This document shows positions 1 through 12,930 of a stretch of DNA of 64,000 bases, piece by piece. The notes below the pieces were generated by a model. It made no database searches. It was not told the origin of the DNA and saw only the letters and a program-made list of their open reading frames with translations. The first letter of the stretch is position 1; the number at the start of each line of letters is the position of its first letter. The DNA is from Nemophila menziesii. Lineage: Eukaryota; Streptophyta; Magnoliopsida; Boraginales; Hydrophyllaceae. The DNA is taken from contig JARWIR010000023.1 of NCBI GenBank assembly GCA_029959085.1, positions 10,925,860 to 10,989,859 on the forward strand, written 5' to 3'. The position numbers and the translations under genes are program-made.

Positions 1-326
1 ATTTCATAATATAAATTTTGTTAGTTGTAAAACGCTCATATAACTATTGTCACAAGTCTAAAGTAATGATGTAGACCTTGTAGTTACTTGAGCACAATAT
101 AAATGTTCAGTTAAACTTATAGGTTAAAGTATGAGATTTATCTCTTACTTTTTTTCATATTGCTGTGATTTTTTAAAGGAAAAAATAAATTTGATTAAGT
201 ATAATGAACATTACGGTATTTGGTTACTTATTTTGGAAGAAACACATAACTCTTGACCATACATTTAATTATTATTAATTGTTTAGAAATTATTACTAAT
301 AAGATGTTTTAGTTTATTTATCAGTG

Positions 327-935
327 ATGAAAATATTTTTTAAAAAGATACAACCTAAAATTCAAGAGATCACCATCACGATTGCCGAGTCTAGTGAGTT
401 TCCTTCTATTAAGGTACGACATATTTAAACAGATTTAGAAGATAATTGTCATTCAGATCTGATTTGAACAAAAAGATATTAGATTACTTTTAATCAATCT
501 CGGTTTATGCAATTGGAGTTTAATCCTAATTATTGAGAAAATATTTGAAGAATATATTTATGAAATGGTCTGAATCAACCATTTGTAGGAAAATTAAAAC
601 CAAAAGAATATGGTAAATAATTGTGCCGCTTTTACCCAATTTGGTACGAGAAACATGGTACCTTATTTGTATATAGTCTTGCGACAAATAAGACTAATTT
701 CTTGCGTTGTTATCTTTGTCGATCAGATAATAATGATCATCAAGGGGATGATTGGTTTGTCATGGGTGAAATTTATAATTAGAAACATGCACTTGAGCGA
801 TTTATGCGCCATGAAAGGAAAGAATGTAGTGTCCATAATGAAGTGGTATTAAAGTGTACTTATACAATGAGACAAGATGATCATATTGATGTTGCCTTTA
901 TTGGACAATCTAATGAAGTGCGATGGTGTTGATTA
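327..935 (+). pseudogene. hAT-type transposase N-terminal fragment (TTF zinc finger), broken
   Basis: From an ATG at 327 (MKIFFKK...) a broken frame resembles the N-terminus of plant TTF-type zinc-finger/ZMYM1-like proteins, which derive from hAT transposases. Recognisable pieces are a QPFVGKLKPKEYG-type stretch, FYPIWYEKHG, the cysteine pair in LRCYLCRSDNND, and a downstream block ending HNEVVLKCTYTMRQ. In the family the corresponding region binds DNA through a zinc finger. Several in-frame stops interrupt it (for example before KHALERFMRH), and the dimerisation and catalytic parts are missing. The same lesions occur in the copy at 14,674, so the break predates the duplication. The family call rests on remembered pattern similarity. 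Confidence 0.55.
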
Positions 936-1006
936 TCTTTTATGACTAAGGTTATCTCTTCATGGGAAGGATGAATTAGATGGTTTGAACAACCAAATTA
1001 ATTATC

Positions 1007-3510
1007 TCCAACATGTACACTTTTGAGCGGAAGATCGCGAAAAAGTAAAGATAGTAACTTTCTATTAACTTGTTTCACCCATTGTATAAAAGGATATTAC
1101 AAAATGTTTTTTTTAAAATTAGTAACATAATTAAGCTTGATATTGTTTCACAGATCCAAACTAATAATCTAACCATGGTAAGAAAAGATGAGTTTTTTTT
1201 AAAGTGGAATAGAATATTGTCTAACCAAGTAAAGAACTAAAAAGGGGGTAATAATTTCATTCTATATTGGATGGTCCAATATTAATATCATAACATTATT
1301 TATGTTGATAAAACACAAATTATTATATTAAGTATGTAATCAATATAATTAGTTGTTGCATGACATAAACATGGGGTATGTGTCATAATACAAATTGTAT
1401 TTGACCATCCAATGGTGGATGAAAGTATTTTCCTTTAAAAAGGTGAAACATAATTTCATGTTGAGTTTAAAGACTTTTAAAATTTATACTACTCCCAGGA
1501 AAAAATTAATGATAGAAATACCAATTTAAAATAATACATAGTACTTTACTAGAACTATATTAGTCTAAAGATACATCAAATCAAATGGTAGTTTAATATA
1601 CCAGAGAACATTCAATATGCTATTATCTCCAGCATGTACACTTTTGAACAGAACATCGCAAAAAAGTAAAGATCGTAACTTTCTAAAGGCTCTTGGAAAT
1701 TTTTAACTTGTTTCAACCATGGTATAAAAGGATATTACAAAATGTTTTTTTTTAAATTAGTAACATAATTAAGCTTGATATTGTAACAGAGATCCAAACT
1801 AATAATCTGATCCATGGTCTGAAGAAAAGATTAGTTTTTCTTAAAGTGGATTAGAATATTGTCTGACCAAATAAAGAATTAAAAAGGGGGTAAGAATTCC
1901 ATTCTATATTGGATGGTCCAATATTAATATCATAACATTAATTATGTTGATAAAACACAAATTATTATAATAAGTATATAATCAATATAATTAGTTATTG
2001 CATGACATAAACATGGGGTATATGTCATAATACAATTGGTATTTGACCATCCAATAGTGGATGAAAGTATTTTCCTTTAAAAAGGTGAAACATAATTTCA
2101 TGTTGAGTTTAAAGACTTTTAAAATTTATGCTACTCCCAGGAAAAAATTAATGTTAGAAATACCAATTTGAAATAATAGATAGTACTTTACAAGAACTAT
2201 ATTAGTCTAAATATTCATCAAATCAAATGGAAGTTTAATATACCAGAGAACATTCAATATGCTATTATCTCCAGCATGTACACTTTTGAGCGGAACATCG
2301 CGAAAAAGTAAAGATAGTAACTTTCTAAAGGCTCTTGGAAATTTTCAACTTGTTTCACCCATTGTATAAAAGGATATTAAGAAATGTTTTTTTAAATTAA
2401 GTAACATAATTAAGCTTGATATTGTTACAGAGATCCAAACTAATTATCTAACCATGGTAAGAAAAGATGAGTTTTTTTTAAAGTGGATTAGAATATTGTC
2501 TAACCAAATAAAGAATTAAAAAGGAGGTAAGAATTCCATTCTATAATGGATTGTCCAATATTAATATCATAACATTAATTATGTTGATAAAACACAAATT
2601 ATTATATAATTAGTTGTTGCATGACATAAACATGGGGTATGTGTCATAATACAAATTGTATTTGACCATCCAATAGTGGATGAAAGTATTTTCCTTTAAA
2701 AAGGTGAAACATAATTTCATGTTGAGTTTAAAGACTTTTAAAATTTATTCTACTCCCAGGAAAAAATTAATGTTAGAAATACCAATTTAAAATAATACAT
2801 AGTACTTTACTAGAACTATATTAGTCTGAAGATGCATCAAATCAAATGGTAGTTTAATATACCAGAGAACATTCAATATGCTATTATCTCCAGCATGTAC
2901 ACTTTTGAGCGGAACATCGCAAAAAAGTAAAGATAGTAACTTTCTAAAGGCTCTTGGAAATTTTTAACTTGTTTCAACCATGGTATAAAAGGATATTACA
3001 AAATGTTTTTTTTGAAATGAGTAACTTAATTAAGCTTGATATTGTTACAGAGATCCAAACTAATAATCTGATCCATGGTCTAAAGAAAAGATGAGTTTTT
3101 TTAAAGTGGATTAGAATATTGTCTGACCAAATAAAGAATTAAAAAGGGGATAAGAATTCCATTCTGTATTGGATGGTCCAATATTAATATCATAACATTA
3201 ATTATGTTGATAAACCACAAATTATTATATTAAGTATGTAATCAATATAATTAGCTATTGCATGACATAAACATGGGGTATATGTCATAATACAATTGGT
3301 ATTTGACCATCCAATAGTGGATGAAAGTATTTTCTTTTAAAAAGGTGAAACATAATTTCATGTTGAATTTAAAGATTTTTAAAATTTATGCTACTCCTAG
3401 GCAAAAATTAATGTTTGAAATACACATTAAAAATAATACATAGTACTTTACTAGAACTATATTAGTCTAAAGATGCATCAAATCAAATGCTATTTTAATA
3501 TACCAGAGAA
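1007..3510. repeat. Four tandem units of about 620-640 bp, ABAB order (copy 1)
   Basis: The landmark CATGTACACTTTTGA recurs with its start near 1,012, 1,633, 2,275 and 2,894, giving spacings of about 621, 642 and 619. Units 1 and 3 share GTGTCATAATACAAATTGTA and CCCATTGTATAAAAGG. Units 2 and 4 share ATATGTCATAATACAATTGG and CAACCATGGTATAAAAGG. The array therefore looks like a duplicated dimer. Each unit contains TTGGATGGTCCAA, a near-palindrome, and later GACCATCCAATAGTGGATG. There is no coding potential. It lies just downstream of the minus-strand PAA1 pseudogene. Confidence 0.9.
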
Positions 3511-3559
3511 CAATCCGTACTCATAGAAATTTATGTTTTTATTCTTGGAAAGAAAGTTA

Positions 3560-5660
3560 ATCCTCAAAAGTAATGAATTAGTCATAACACCAATAGAGCA
3601 AAAAACCTATAAGCACTCCCGCAATAGATGGAGTTAGCATTGTTTTTGTTACCGACAATAAAATCCTATCAAATATTGGAGGAATCCCAACTTGCAATTA
3701 AATAAATAATACATTTTTTATGTTTTCACAAAACAACATTGTACAAAAATAAGACTTACTGTATTGTACGTGAATGCCCATAAATGATTTTGCTTCAGTG
3801 TATTTATAGAAAAAATTCTTAGCTCTAGAGCATCAAGTAAATATTTAATACAAAGTAGAATTGAGAATATTGGTTTAATAAGAATTAAATAAATAATATA
3901 ATTACTCACTTAAGACAACTTATTATGCATTAATACAATGGATGAAGTTTCACTAGTAGCTCCGCCTCTTACATTGGCTACTCCTACATGAGATGAAGCA
4001 GGGACATCAACGTCATTTATGCTATCACCTACCGTAGCTACAATATGACGATCCTCTTGAAGTTTGTGAATGAACTCCTTTTCTCATTTGGTCTCACTTC
4101 ATATATCACCTATATCTAAAATTCAATATCTATACATTTTCAAAAAATAAAAAAATTTAAAACATTTAACTTATTCTTGGAATACGAACAATAGAAGCAA
4201 CAAATTCAGTATCGTTTATTTATCACCTGATAGTAAAGAAGTATTTAACTCTTTCTTAGTTAAGGATATAATAAAATGACTTACATCTCATTTTATTTGA
4301 TCCTCGACATACACTACACCAGCTAAAATAGTATCCACTCCAGTATAAACAACTTGATTGGTTTCTAAAATATTCATCTTCTTTAAATAGATTATAATTT
4401 ACCCATTCTTGCATAGTTAGAAATTTAAATTAGAAATGTTTTCATGCATGGTTTATAACTATTGACTTGTGTACCTTTCGACCCAACCTAAAGTACCAAC
4501 AACAAACATAACATTTTTGTATTTTCAATTATAGCCACAACCCCAACTCTTCAGATTTATTACTTGCTCAGTAATAAGATATGAGTAATTAAAATTACCT
4601 TTGCTATATGAAAATTTAAAGCTGCTTTTACAATTGCTTTTTGAATCGGAAAAATAGTATTAGCCTAAACACTAGCAACAAATTTCAAAAGATCAACTTC
4701 GGAGCAAATAGTAGTCGACAAATAATCTGACCTATGCAACATAACACACTTACATTTCAGTATTATCTACCCTCAAACCAATAATTTTATAATTATAGAT
4801 TACGTAAAAGTAATACTATTTTCACATAATTTTGAGTCATAGCTTTGGTACTACAGGTTTACCATTAATAAGTGTTCCTCTCTTGTGATATGCGATAGCA
4901 TTTATATTCGAGAATTTATCTAGGATACTCCGTCATCGCCAAGTGAAGTTCCCACCTATAATAATTTAATATTAATAAAAAAATTAACATTAATAAATTC
5001 AAAAAACATTTCCAAGGACAGTTGTTGGTATTTTTATGCCAAGTATACATGGACATGCAATAACCTGCAACATAACCAGAGTAATTAATTTAACTAAACA
5101 CAAACCAAACCTTCTTAATATACACTTATTAAGGACATGCGGCCTTACCAGAACACTACAAGAGAGTTATGACGCTAAAGAGACGGGACTTCCTTGGTAA
5201 ATAGTAGGGGGTATAATTTTGAACCAAAATGGTTCCAGAACACAAATGTGGCAGCGAAAAGTGTCATTACCCTGTAAGTGAATTGCGCATCTACCTTAAA
5301 AACCATAATTTACTCGTTTAAGATGCGAATTAACAAAAAAATAGAAAAATAATTATTGGACATTATCAACTAATCTTTGTACATGAGCTTCTCTAGCTTG
5401 TGCTTCTTCTACTAATTGAACAATGTCTCTTATAGCTTTTTCGCCACCTGGTCTTCTAACTTCAACGATAGGTATTCCGTTTAAGTTTATACTTTTTACC
5501 AAAACTTCAACCTATAGTATGAAAAATTTAATTAATTACAAAATACTCCATATAAATAGTATATAGTACAATTTTACCTCAGGTAGTTTAGTGACAGGTA
5601 GAGCCTCTCATGTAAGACTTGACTCATCCAGTACTTCTACATGATTTCACTATCATGTTT
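3560..5660 (-). pseudogene. PAA1: PAA1/HMA6-like copper P-type ATPase pseudogene, copy 1
   Basis: Reading the minus strand from high to low coordinates, broken exons match the second half of PAA1/HMA6, the P1B-type ATPase that imports copper across the chloroplast envelope. They include an actuator-loop remnant (DESSLT.EALPVTK), then DIVQLVEEAQARE, then the CPC transmembrane motif (VIACPC), the phosphorylation region, the SEVDLLKFVAS...KAIVKAA block, the GD.IND hinge region, LLDALEL and the last exon (MLTPSIAGVL). Stops and frameshifts occur in most exons. The DKTGT motif reads HKRGT, so the phosphorylated Asp is gone. GDGIND reads GDSIND. A one-base loss at about 4,080 frameshifts an exon that is still open in copy 2. 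The N-terminal metal-binding half was not found. Confidence 0.82.
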
Positions 5661-5959
5661 GCTTGAGTAATATACTAAGAAATGGAAAGAATATGGGTAA
5701 AACAAAAAAAGCATTATTATATTTATGTACTCACCCAGATAAAACAATGATCTTTTGACCCATCGAAAGACTACTACAAGGATCTTCCACAGTCGTGTTC
5801 AAATCTTCTAAATCACAATTAACTTAAAGATGCCCTTTTGATGAAAAACATTAACTCAATAAGTCATATGACTCATAGTTTTAATCTTAGCGCTCCTTTC
5901 CAAATTTCAACCAAGTAATACAAATGATATTAACACAATCAATTTCTCAAAGAAAGCTT

Positions 5960-6640
5960 TACACCCTTGTATAGTCGTGAAATTTAACAAAGTAAATGAA
6001 TGTAAAATAAAGAATATGCATAAAAAAGTTACAAGTTGAGATAAAAAGATGGGAGCTAACAACTAATGTTGATAAAATAATAAGACCAACTAAAAGTGTC
6101 ATATTTCCCGTACCCAATCTTGTAAATAGTGATAGAGACATGTAGTAGGAGTGGAGTGTAATAAAAACTTGATTTTAAACTCAAACAAAACTCAAGCTAA
6201 ATATAATATTACTAAATAAAACTCAAGACAACTAAATGTTGGCTTGACTAAATTTGTTTGCCGTAATTGCGGGTAAATGTTTTAGTGTAGTTGATTTCTA
6301 TTTCAACTTACTGGAAATACCAATTAAGATTTCTCGTACATAATCTTTAGAAGAGAGACAGATATGATGTTGATTAGTTCCTACACACTATCTGATTGGT
6401 TATTAGGTTTCTATTGAAAGAAAATAAATTTTCACTTTTTGTGAAATATGTTTATTCAATATATATAGAAAATATTACAAAATGAAATGAAAAGGGATAG
6501 TTAAAAATATTTAGTCAAATATTTTATCCTTTATCGCTCACCTTTAAACTTAGTAGAATAAAAAACCTTGAGATTTGATAATTTTTTATTTTTAATTTGG
6601 CTTAAAAAACTCAAAACCCAAATCCTCTACCACCCAAACC
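5960..6640. other. No gene recognised
   Basis: AT-rich sequence between the PAA1 remnant and the promoter-like block. It has only short chance frames and nothing recognisable. It is repeated in copy 2 (20,342-21,035). Confidence 0.5.
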
Positions 6641-6840
6641 TACAGTGTGTTTTATTATTATTATAGTAAGCCCATTTTTTATCGGCCCAACCCATATTTT
6701 TTTTTTTGATTTTACATTGGCTCATATACAAATAATTTTATTCATAAACCCTAATAGTTTTCCATAATTCCACCCGTTGCCGTTTCTCTCTTCGTCTCTC
6801 ATTCATTCTCAGCTAATTCGCCGTCTAACTTCAAATATTA
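6640..6840 (+). promoter_or_regulatory. Promoter and 5'UTR-like block with site II and telo-box motifs
   Basis: The block contains CGGCCCAACCC (a site II/TCP-type GGCCCA element) and, about 70 bp downstream, ATAAACCCTAATAG (a telo-box AAACCCTAA). It is followed by a CT-rich TTTCTCTCTTCGTCTCTC stretch typical of plant 5'UTRs. This pairing is common in promoters of housekeeping and ribosome-related genes. It points rightwards, towards the exon at 7,501 and the WIYLD exon at 9,720, so it may be the promoter of that broken gene. This is inference from motifs only. Confidence 0.45.
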
Positions 6841-7500
6841 TTTTTCACTATTTGTTTAAAACAAATTAATTATATTGGTATATAAACAAATATATATATA
6901 TATATATATATATTATCTACCTATCACCATAAAAAAAGGTAGGAATTTCTTAAATTTTAAGTATATTTTTTATATTTTATTAATACCTAATATATAGTGT
7001 ATATATATATATATATATAAATTTATTTCTTAGCAATCAAATATATGTAAATTTTAGTAGTCAATTTCATTGATATTTTGTAAATTTTATATGATATATT
7101 TATTTTGAAATTAAATTTTATATGATATATTTATTTTGAAATTATATTGCTCTAATTTTAATACATTATCACATATATTGGATAACAATTTTTTTAATTT
7201 AAAGAAGAATGTATGTTTTTATTATTTATTTTATGAATTGTTCTAAATAAATTTATATATTTAGATTTTTAATCTTTTTATATATATAATTATTTTTATA
7301 ATACATATTAATATTTTTTTAATCTCATTGTTCTTTTTATGTAGAGTCCTAATAAGTATACTATATTTATGTTCAAGTTTTATTTATTTGCATGAGTCTT
7401 ACTCATCACTATAATAAATCTTAATTGAAGGAATTATTAATGCATGACTATTACATAAGTAGATTATATGTATTTTAATTTATCTATATATATCTTACAC

Positions 7501-7573
7501 GATAAGGTTGTTATAACTCGGTTGGATGACGAAGAAGAAAAATCTTGACTGTTGCTCATGACATTTCAAATAG
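7501..7573 (+). pseudogene. Short exon remnant, broken in copy 1
   Basis: A 73-bp exon-like segment followed by a consensus donor (ATAG/GTAAAC). In the copy at 36,828 it reads open (VVITRLDDEEEKSW then LLLMTFQIG) after a good acceptor (TCTTACAG). In this copy the acceptor is TCTTACAC, so the AG is lost, and the Trp codon is TGA. The copy-2 state is therefore the better-preserved one. I do not recognise the peptide. It may belong to the same gene as the WIYLD exon downstream. Confidence 0.45.
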
Positions 7574-7599
7574 GTAAACACTTTATAATTTTTTTTGTT

Positions 7600-9715
7600 T
7601 ATGACATGAAAATAGGTGTGAGATGTCCTTTTTAGATACATGGACTATGTTAGTGTTTATATTTTTCCCCAATTTAATGTAAAAGTAGATTTAACCATTT
7701 TATGTACCATATGTACTTTTTTATTTCCAGTGTGACAAAGTCTACAATGCCATATTAATGTTTGAATCACATTATAAAACTACACGGTTCTACAAATATA
7801 AAACACCATATAAATTATAAAACTAAAAAATAATATATTTTTTATGGATGAAAATAGAATAAAAACAATATTGGTCTTACAACCAAATGAAGATAATATT
7901 TGAAACAAAGTTTGGAATATAATAAAACTTTACATGAATCATTTTTTATTCAGAAGCATCTTAATATGAATAGATTGTACAAATAATGTTGCAAGAATTG
8001 CTCCATTAACAGTAGTAAGGTTACAACTCCTTTCCTTAACCCTTTGAGGATCTTCAAATAATCAATGAATTGCAAATTTAAAACTACTTCTAGTGTTTTA
8101 GAGTCATGTTAAAGAATTATAGATTCTAACAGAAGTATGGAAACATATTTTCATAGATGTTTTACCTTGTTTATGGTCTTCCAACGATTCTAGTAATTAA
8201 GGCTATTTCTCTTCAAATGATCCTTCTTCTTAAAGAGAGATCGATCACTATCATTAGGTTAAACGTTCTTCTTTTTAACCTTAGGCTTTCTCTAAGGTGT
8301 CATTAGCACAAGTGAATTTTTCTTCATCTTAAATTTTTCATTACATTTATCCTAACAAGTATTTCCAATCATCTACTCAAAATCAATAAACTTTTCCGAT
8401 GTTAGACAAGCCTTCAAAAGATTATTAACTCCTAAATATCACACAATATCATAGTTACATTAGAGTGAAAAAATAGCAAGATCAGAATATGTGATATCTT
8501 TTTTTTGAGTGAACACATCAACTTATAGTTTTTATATATGGTTATCTTCTTCAAAAGTGTTGTATACCATAATATTAAGTCTATATTTTGAACATGAATA
8601 ATTATTTAGATAGATGGTTTTTCGTAGTTCTACTATTTGAACCATATATCTTCATACGATGTTGAATTTCTATGTAATATCTATATCGCCTAGGATCATT
8701 TGAGGATGTTAGAGCCAATACATTCTACATAGTGCTTACAATAAACTCAAAGTATTGCAGGTAGAATAATGCTCTAAATAAAGGTGTGTAAGGGTTCAAA
8801 CATGTCATCCACCTGAAACTTATTCTAATTGATGGATAGAATAATGTCTGTTTCGATATAAAAACAATTAATAGATTACCTAGTATGATTAACCGCTTAG
8901 AACAATTAGACGAGCTATGTGGCTAATCAAGTATTTTCTAATACTAGTTTCTAATTATTGTATAGTTGGTTAATCCATTATATAAAACAAAAACCTTTAC
9001 CCTACCAGTCCGCATATAACTAAGAAAACTAAAAAGGATTACTTAACTAAAGTTTGAATACATTCTATGAGTAACTAGGAGTTTTTATTTTCAAACCATG
9101 AATTATTATATTTTTTGTTAAAAAAATTAATTATTATTTTATATTGAAGAAAAATGTTAGTTATATTCAATTAATCTATTTTTCCATATATTATGAATGT
9201 TTTATTATCAAAGTATTTGCATTAGTAAAATATATAATTTTAATAATATAATTAAAAACATTCTAAATAAAATTCGCCTAAACTTTAACTAATGGACTCT
9301 GGATTTACTTGATAACCTCATTTTTCCCTATTTAGTGTCACTTCTATATTTATGATTTTTCTGTGCGAAATATAAGTTTGAATAGCAAATTTAACTTGTT
9401 AAATGCTCATTCAACTTGTTTAATTAATTGTTGTTCTTATTAATATAGTTCTTTAAGATGTATTAGATGTGAAATATTTATTGCATTTGTACATATATAT
9501 GACTTAGTTTTCATTTCTATAGTTTATTTTTTTGAGTTCTTTGCAAAATTGGTCTTCTATTATGTGAAATATCAAAATAAAGCAGTGTTTTACATTAAGA
9601 TTAACATTGCAAATATACCATCCATGGGTATATTAGCTATATTTGGAACAACATACATTTTTTTATTACTTCATGAATCACATGGGTTTTTTCTTACTTA
9701 ATTTGTGTATGCAAA
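7600..9715. other. No intact gene; possible coding remnants on the minus strand
   Basis: AT-rich sequence. On the minus strand, around 8,200-8,430, a stop-riddled frame gives coding-looking pieces (for example LLKACLTSEKFIDFE), which suggests an old exon or transposon remnant. I could not assign a family. The stretch is duplicated at 36,920-39,050 with only scattered changes. Confidence 0.35.
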
Positions 9716-9719
9716 ATTC

Positions 9720-9940
9720 AGGTACCACACCAAACTATTGGACTTAAAATGTAATGGAAAGAGAACATAGCCTGCTAATTAAAAAGGCATGTCCTGCAAT
9801 GAGGAAGTTAGGAATTGATGAAGAAACTGTGAAACCAGTCCTCAGGAAGCTCCTCAAAGAGTTTGATAATAACGCATCTAGGAAGAAAATAATCGAGATC
9901 TTATTAATGCAATATTTGATATTGTCGGCCAATTAGTTTG
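9720..9940 (+). pseudogene. WIYLD-domain exon (SUVR-type histone methyltransferase N-terminus), frameshifted
   Basis: After an acceptor (AAATTCAG), an ATG at 9,754 begins MEREHSLLIKKA, then AMRKLGIDEETVKPVLRKLL and KEFDNN. This matches the first two helices of the plant WIYLD domain, found at the N-terminus of SUVR1/2/4-type SET-domain methyltransferases, where it binds ubiquitin. After the NN position the expected NW..IE block is missing. The open frame shifts to nonsense (ASRKKIIEILL), while another frame gives EENNRDLINAIFDI, the expected last helix. So there is a small deletion/frameshift inside the domain. No pre-SET or SET domain follows. The paralogue at 39,082 shares the lesion. Confidence 0.62.
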
Positions 9941-10074
9941 CTCCTTGTAGTTATCATTTTTATTCCTTATTGTAAAAATTATAAAATAAGGGACAAAATT
10001 GTCAAAAAAGTAAAAGGACAATATATGCAAATCCCCCTTCTTTATTTTTCTCAATAAAGTTTTGTGATTTTTGG

Positions 10075-10440
10075 ATGTGTCACAAAACAGATGAAGAGCC
10101 TAGTGCGCGCCGATCACCCGTATCAGAGGTTGATGTAGTAGGAACTAGTGAAAAAAGAGAAATAAAAAGCGGTGATGGAGAAAATAAAGTCAAAACTCAA
10201 GTATTACTTGTATCCATCGACCAACGAATTAAACGAGCATCACGAGAACGTGCATGTGCAGCTTTCGTTACCGTATTTGCAGATTTGATGCAAAATAATC
10301 ATGATCTTTTGCCCATTTAATCAGAATTTGACAACTTAATCATAAAGGGTTCTCTCGAATGGGGAAAGCTTTGGAAAAAAACTTATGGAGAGCGTTTTCA
10401 TGACGGGCACTTTGATCTTAAAATCATCCTTTAAGAAAAT
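10075..10440 (+). pseudogene. Unrecognised coding remnant downstream of the WIYLD exon
   Basis: An open frame of 81 codons (MCHKTDEEPSARRSPVSE...) ends in a stop at 10,318-10,320. The same frame then continues with coding-like sequence (SEFDNLIIKGSLEWGKLW, TYGERFHDGHFDL) to a second stop near 10,432. The stop looks like a mutation within a longer protein. The first part is hydrophilic and could be the linker after a WIYLD domain, but the later part matches nothing I know. The copy at 39,418 has the same stop but has lost the first ATG. Confidence 0.35.
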
Positions 10441-10743
10441 ATTTGTTAGAGTTCGGTCCTCCTTGGAAAGTCATTTATCGGTTTTTTCCATCCAGGTGAG
10501 ATGGAGGACGAAATAGTTGTGTTTCTTCAAGAAATCATGTCTTTTGACAATATATGGGATACAATTACATTATTAGCTTGAACGACCATTTTTTTGTCCT
10601 CAAGGTCTCTTTTGAAGCATACTACATAATTGACAGTTTATGTGAGAGCTTTATGAGGGATGCAAGCAAGCTTACATAAAAAAATTTGACCAGGACACCA
10701 AGATCTTGAAACTACCAAAAACCGAGTAAACCTCTCAATACAA

Positions 10744-10923
10744 AATGGCTGATGAGTCTACTTTAGAAGAAGATGTGATTTATGGAGTTAAGGAAGGGTG
10801 TAAAGAGTACATAAAGAGATTCTTGGCTGCAATTCCGACCAGGGAAGTGCTGACTGATGTCAAGAAAGGGAAGACACCATTAATAGCGATTCATCAAAGG
10901 TTGTACATTGATTTGTGGAGGTA
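10744..10923 (+). CDS. Small unrecognised 59-codon frame
   Basis: An ATG-initiated frame (MADESTLEEDVIYGVKEGCK ... HQRLYIDLWR) ends in TAA. A near-repeat of part of it follows at about 10,932-10,985, where TGTAAAGAGTACATA-GAGAGATTCTTG recurs, suggesting a local duplication. The frame is also open in copy 2 (40,077-40,256). It is too short to call real without expression evidence and may be one exon of the broken gene to its left. Confidence 0.25.
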
Positions 10924-11159
10924 ATCAATCGTGTAAAGAGTACATAGAGAGATTCTTGCTTGCAATTCTGACAAGGGAATTGCAGGCTGATTTTCATTTT
11001 ACCGAATCACAACTACCTGCCACATTAGATTTACCTTCCTAGAGTTATCTTCCTCCTTGGATAATTCCTTTATATAAGACAAGCTACCTCTTACGATAGA
11101 ATGAAATTCTAAGAGAAAGGGTTCGTATGGTGCAGGACCAACGAATTCTCAATCTGCAG

Positions 11160-12930
11160 GTAAGGTATCTATACTATAATGCTGTCATAATTATTTTTAG
11201 AGTGAAATGTAGATCCTTAAGATAATGTTTTTTGCATATTTATTAATATTGAATCGATGTAAAAAGACAATAATATATTCTCCATGGATCAATATTCTTT
11301 GGAATCAATTTGTTTTTATTTGCCTTATTCTGTCTTCTAATCACTTATTGATACTTATTTAAGAACAAAAAAGAAGAAATGATAGGATAGGCATGCATCA
11401 ATAAGAGAATATTTTGCACATATAGGTAAATAATGTTAAAAAGAAAAAACTGTTCTTCAATTTGAATGAATTTGTTATTATTTTTTACTTGTTTTATCTG
11501 ACTACTTATTTTGCCATATTTATTCAGGAGATAAACGAAAAAAATTCATGGAATAGGCAAATTTTAAAGATAAACTTTTGATGGATATTTTGTATCAACT
11601 GTGTATATGGTTTGTTGAGTCGAGGATTTGTAGTAACTTGAAACATTTTGGTTGTAGCATATAAGCTACTAAAACTAGATATACATTTCTTTTAAGAATT
11701 TAAATTGTTACAAATTTATTCGAAAGTTATGAATTTTGTTGTTACTCAGATATGATTAGAGTGATAAAATTAATTGATTTGATTTAAATTCTCGATTATT
11801 TTCTCAAATAGTTTCCGAGTATTTGCATTGTTTATTTATTATGATAATATGTGGTAAGTTGGTGCCTTGTTGTTAAGAAACTTTCAATTTTATATCACTA
11901 TATTCTTTAACTTTTTAAAAAAAACAATCTCTATTCTTAAATAGGTATTCAACATCGTAGAAAAGGTTATTCAACCCAAAGGGTTTTTTAATTCATTTTT
12001 AGACAAGAAATTCATATAGATCATTTTTTAATTATTGAATTGCAAAAGAATCCAAATAATTTAGTTAAATAAAGATAAAACATAATTGACAAATAAAAAT
12101 TATTGAACACTATCGACGTGTCATTAATATATTTGGTTGTGTGACTGAGCACGTCTAATCAGTGACACTGATTATGATATACAGACCAACAAAAATTGCA
12201 TTAGCACTGATGATAGGCTAGACCATACTCCACAGAGTATGACTACCATAGACTTCTTCTACTACTCGAACATACTTCATAGAGCATGACGACCGTATAC
12301 TTCTTCTACTACTGGAGGAGGGGAGTTTATCAATGTAACTACATATTCCACTTTCCCTAGTCAAACATCTAAACTCGGCGCTATATCTCATAATTAATTA
12401 CATGCACTTGAGAACTAAAAAGGGAAAGAGTAAGGAGCAAAGAAGCTCAGCCGAATGCCATAATCTTGTGATTTGAGCCTTTGAACTTTAGTTTATATTA
12501 CTCACCTTACCCACTTTCCATCTCATACTTCACAAAGAATGACGATCATATCTATCCCTCGCCCAGTTAAACAATTTTAAATCATCCTCAACAGCTAATA
12601 GAGCATACAAATTCCCGCTATCAGAATGCTCGACTCAATGACTCGGTCTGAGAGCACAAACACAACTCCAAATAAGTAAAAGTTTCAACAAATGTGGTGG
12701 ATGAGGAATGTATACGGTGAATCATAGTAATAACGACGTAACTTGCTCTCAATCACTTCCAAAGATCTTTATCTCGCTCACCTAGTGTCTTGTTGTTTCG
12801 CTGAGTCTTTCCTGAAACCAGGCAAAATGTTAGGCCCAAAGAAAGGTGCCTTCTTGATATCACTCTAACGCCTAATATTAAATTTTTGCTATCGGGGATT
12901 ACTTAACCTTAGAGGAACTAAGAAGATTTT
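11160..12930. other. No gene recognised
   Basis: AT-rich, intron-like sequence up to about 12,120, then more balanced sequence with a short direct repeat. CTTCTTCTACTACT recurs near 12,250 and 12,300, each after a CATA.TCCACAGAG or CTTCATAGAG type segment. No coding frame or known element end was recognised. Confidence 0.4.

Larger units (their letters stand above)
1..6895. repeat. Segmental duplication block D1, copy 1
   Basis: This block is nearly identical to 14,349-21,280 in the same orientation (offset about 14,347 at the left, 14,382 at the right). It contains a hAT-like transposase remnant, a four-unit tandem repeat, a PAA1 pseudogene and a promoter-like block. Its left limit is the window edge, so the duplication may extend further left. 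On the right, identity stops in the (TA)n tract at about 6,893, where copy 2 carries a Helitron array. Differences seen by eye are scattered single bases and small indels. Confidence 0.93.

Noticed and set aside
5959..6141. 60-codon minus-strand hydrophobic frame (also at 20,341)
   Set aside because: It lies at the 5' side of the PAA1 remnant but does not resemble the ATPase and is AT-rich. It is conserved only because of the recent duplication.
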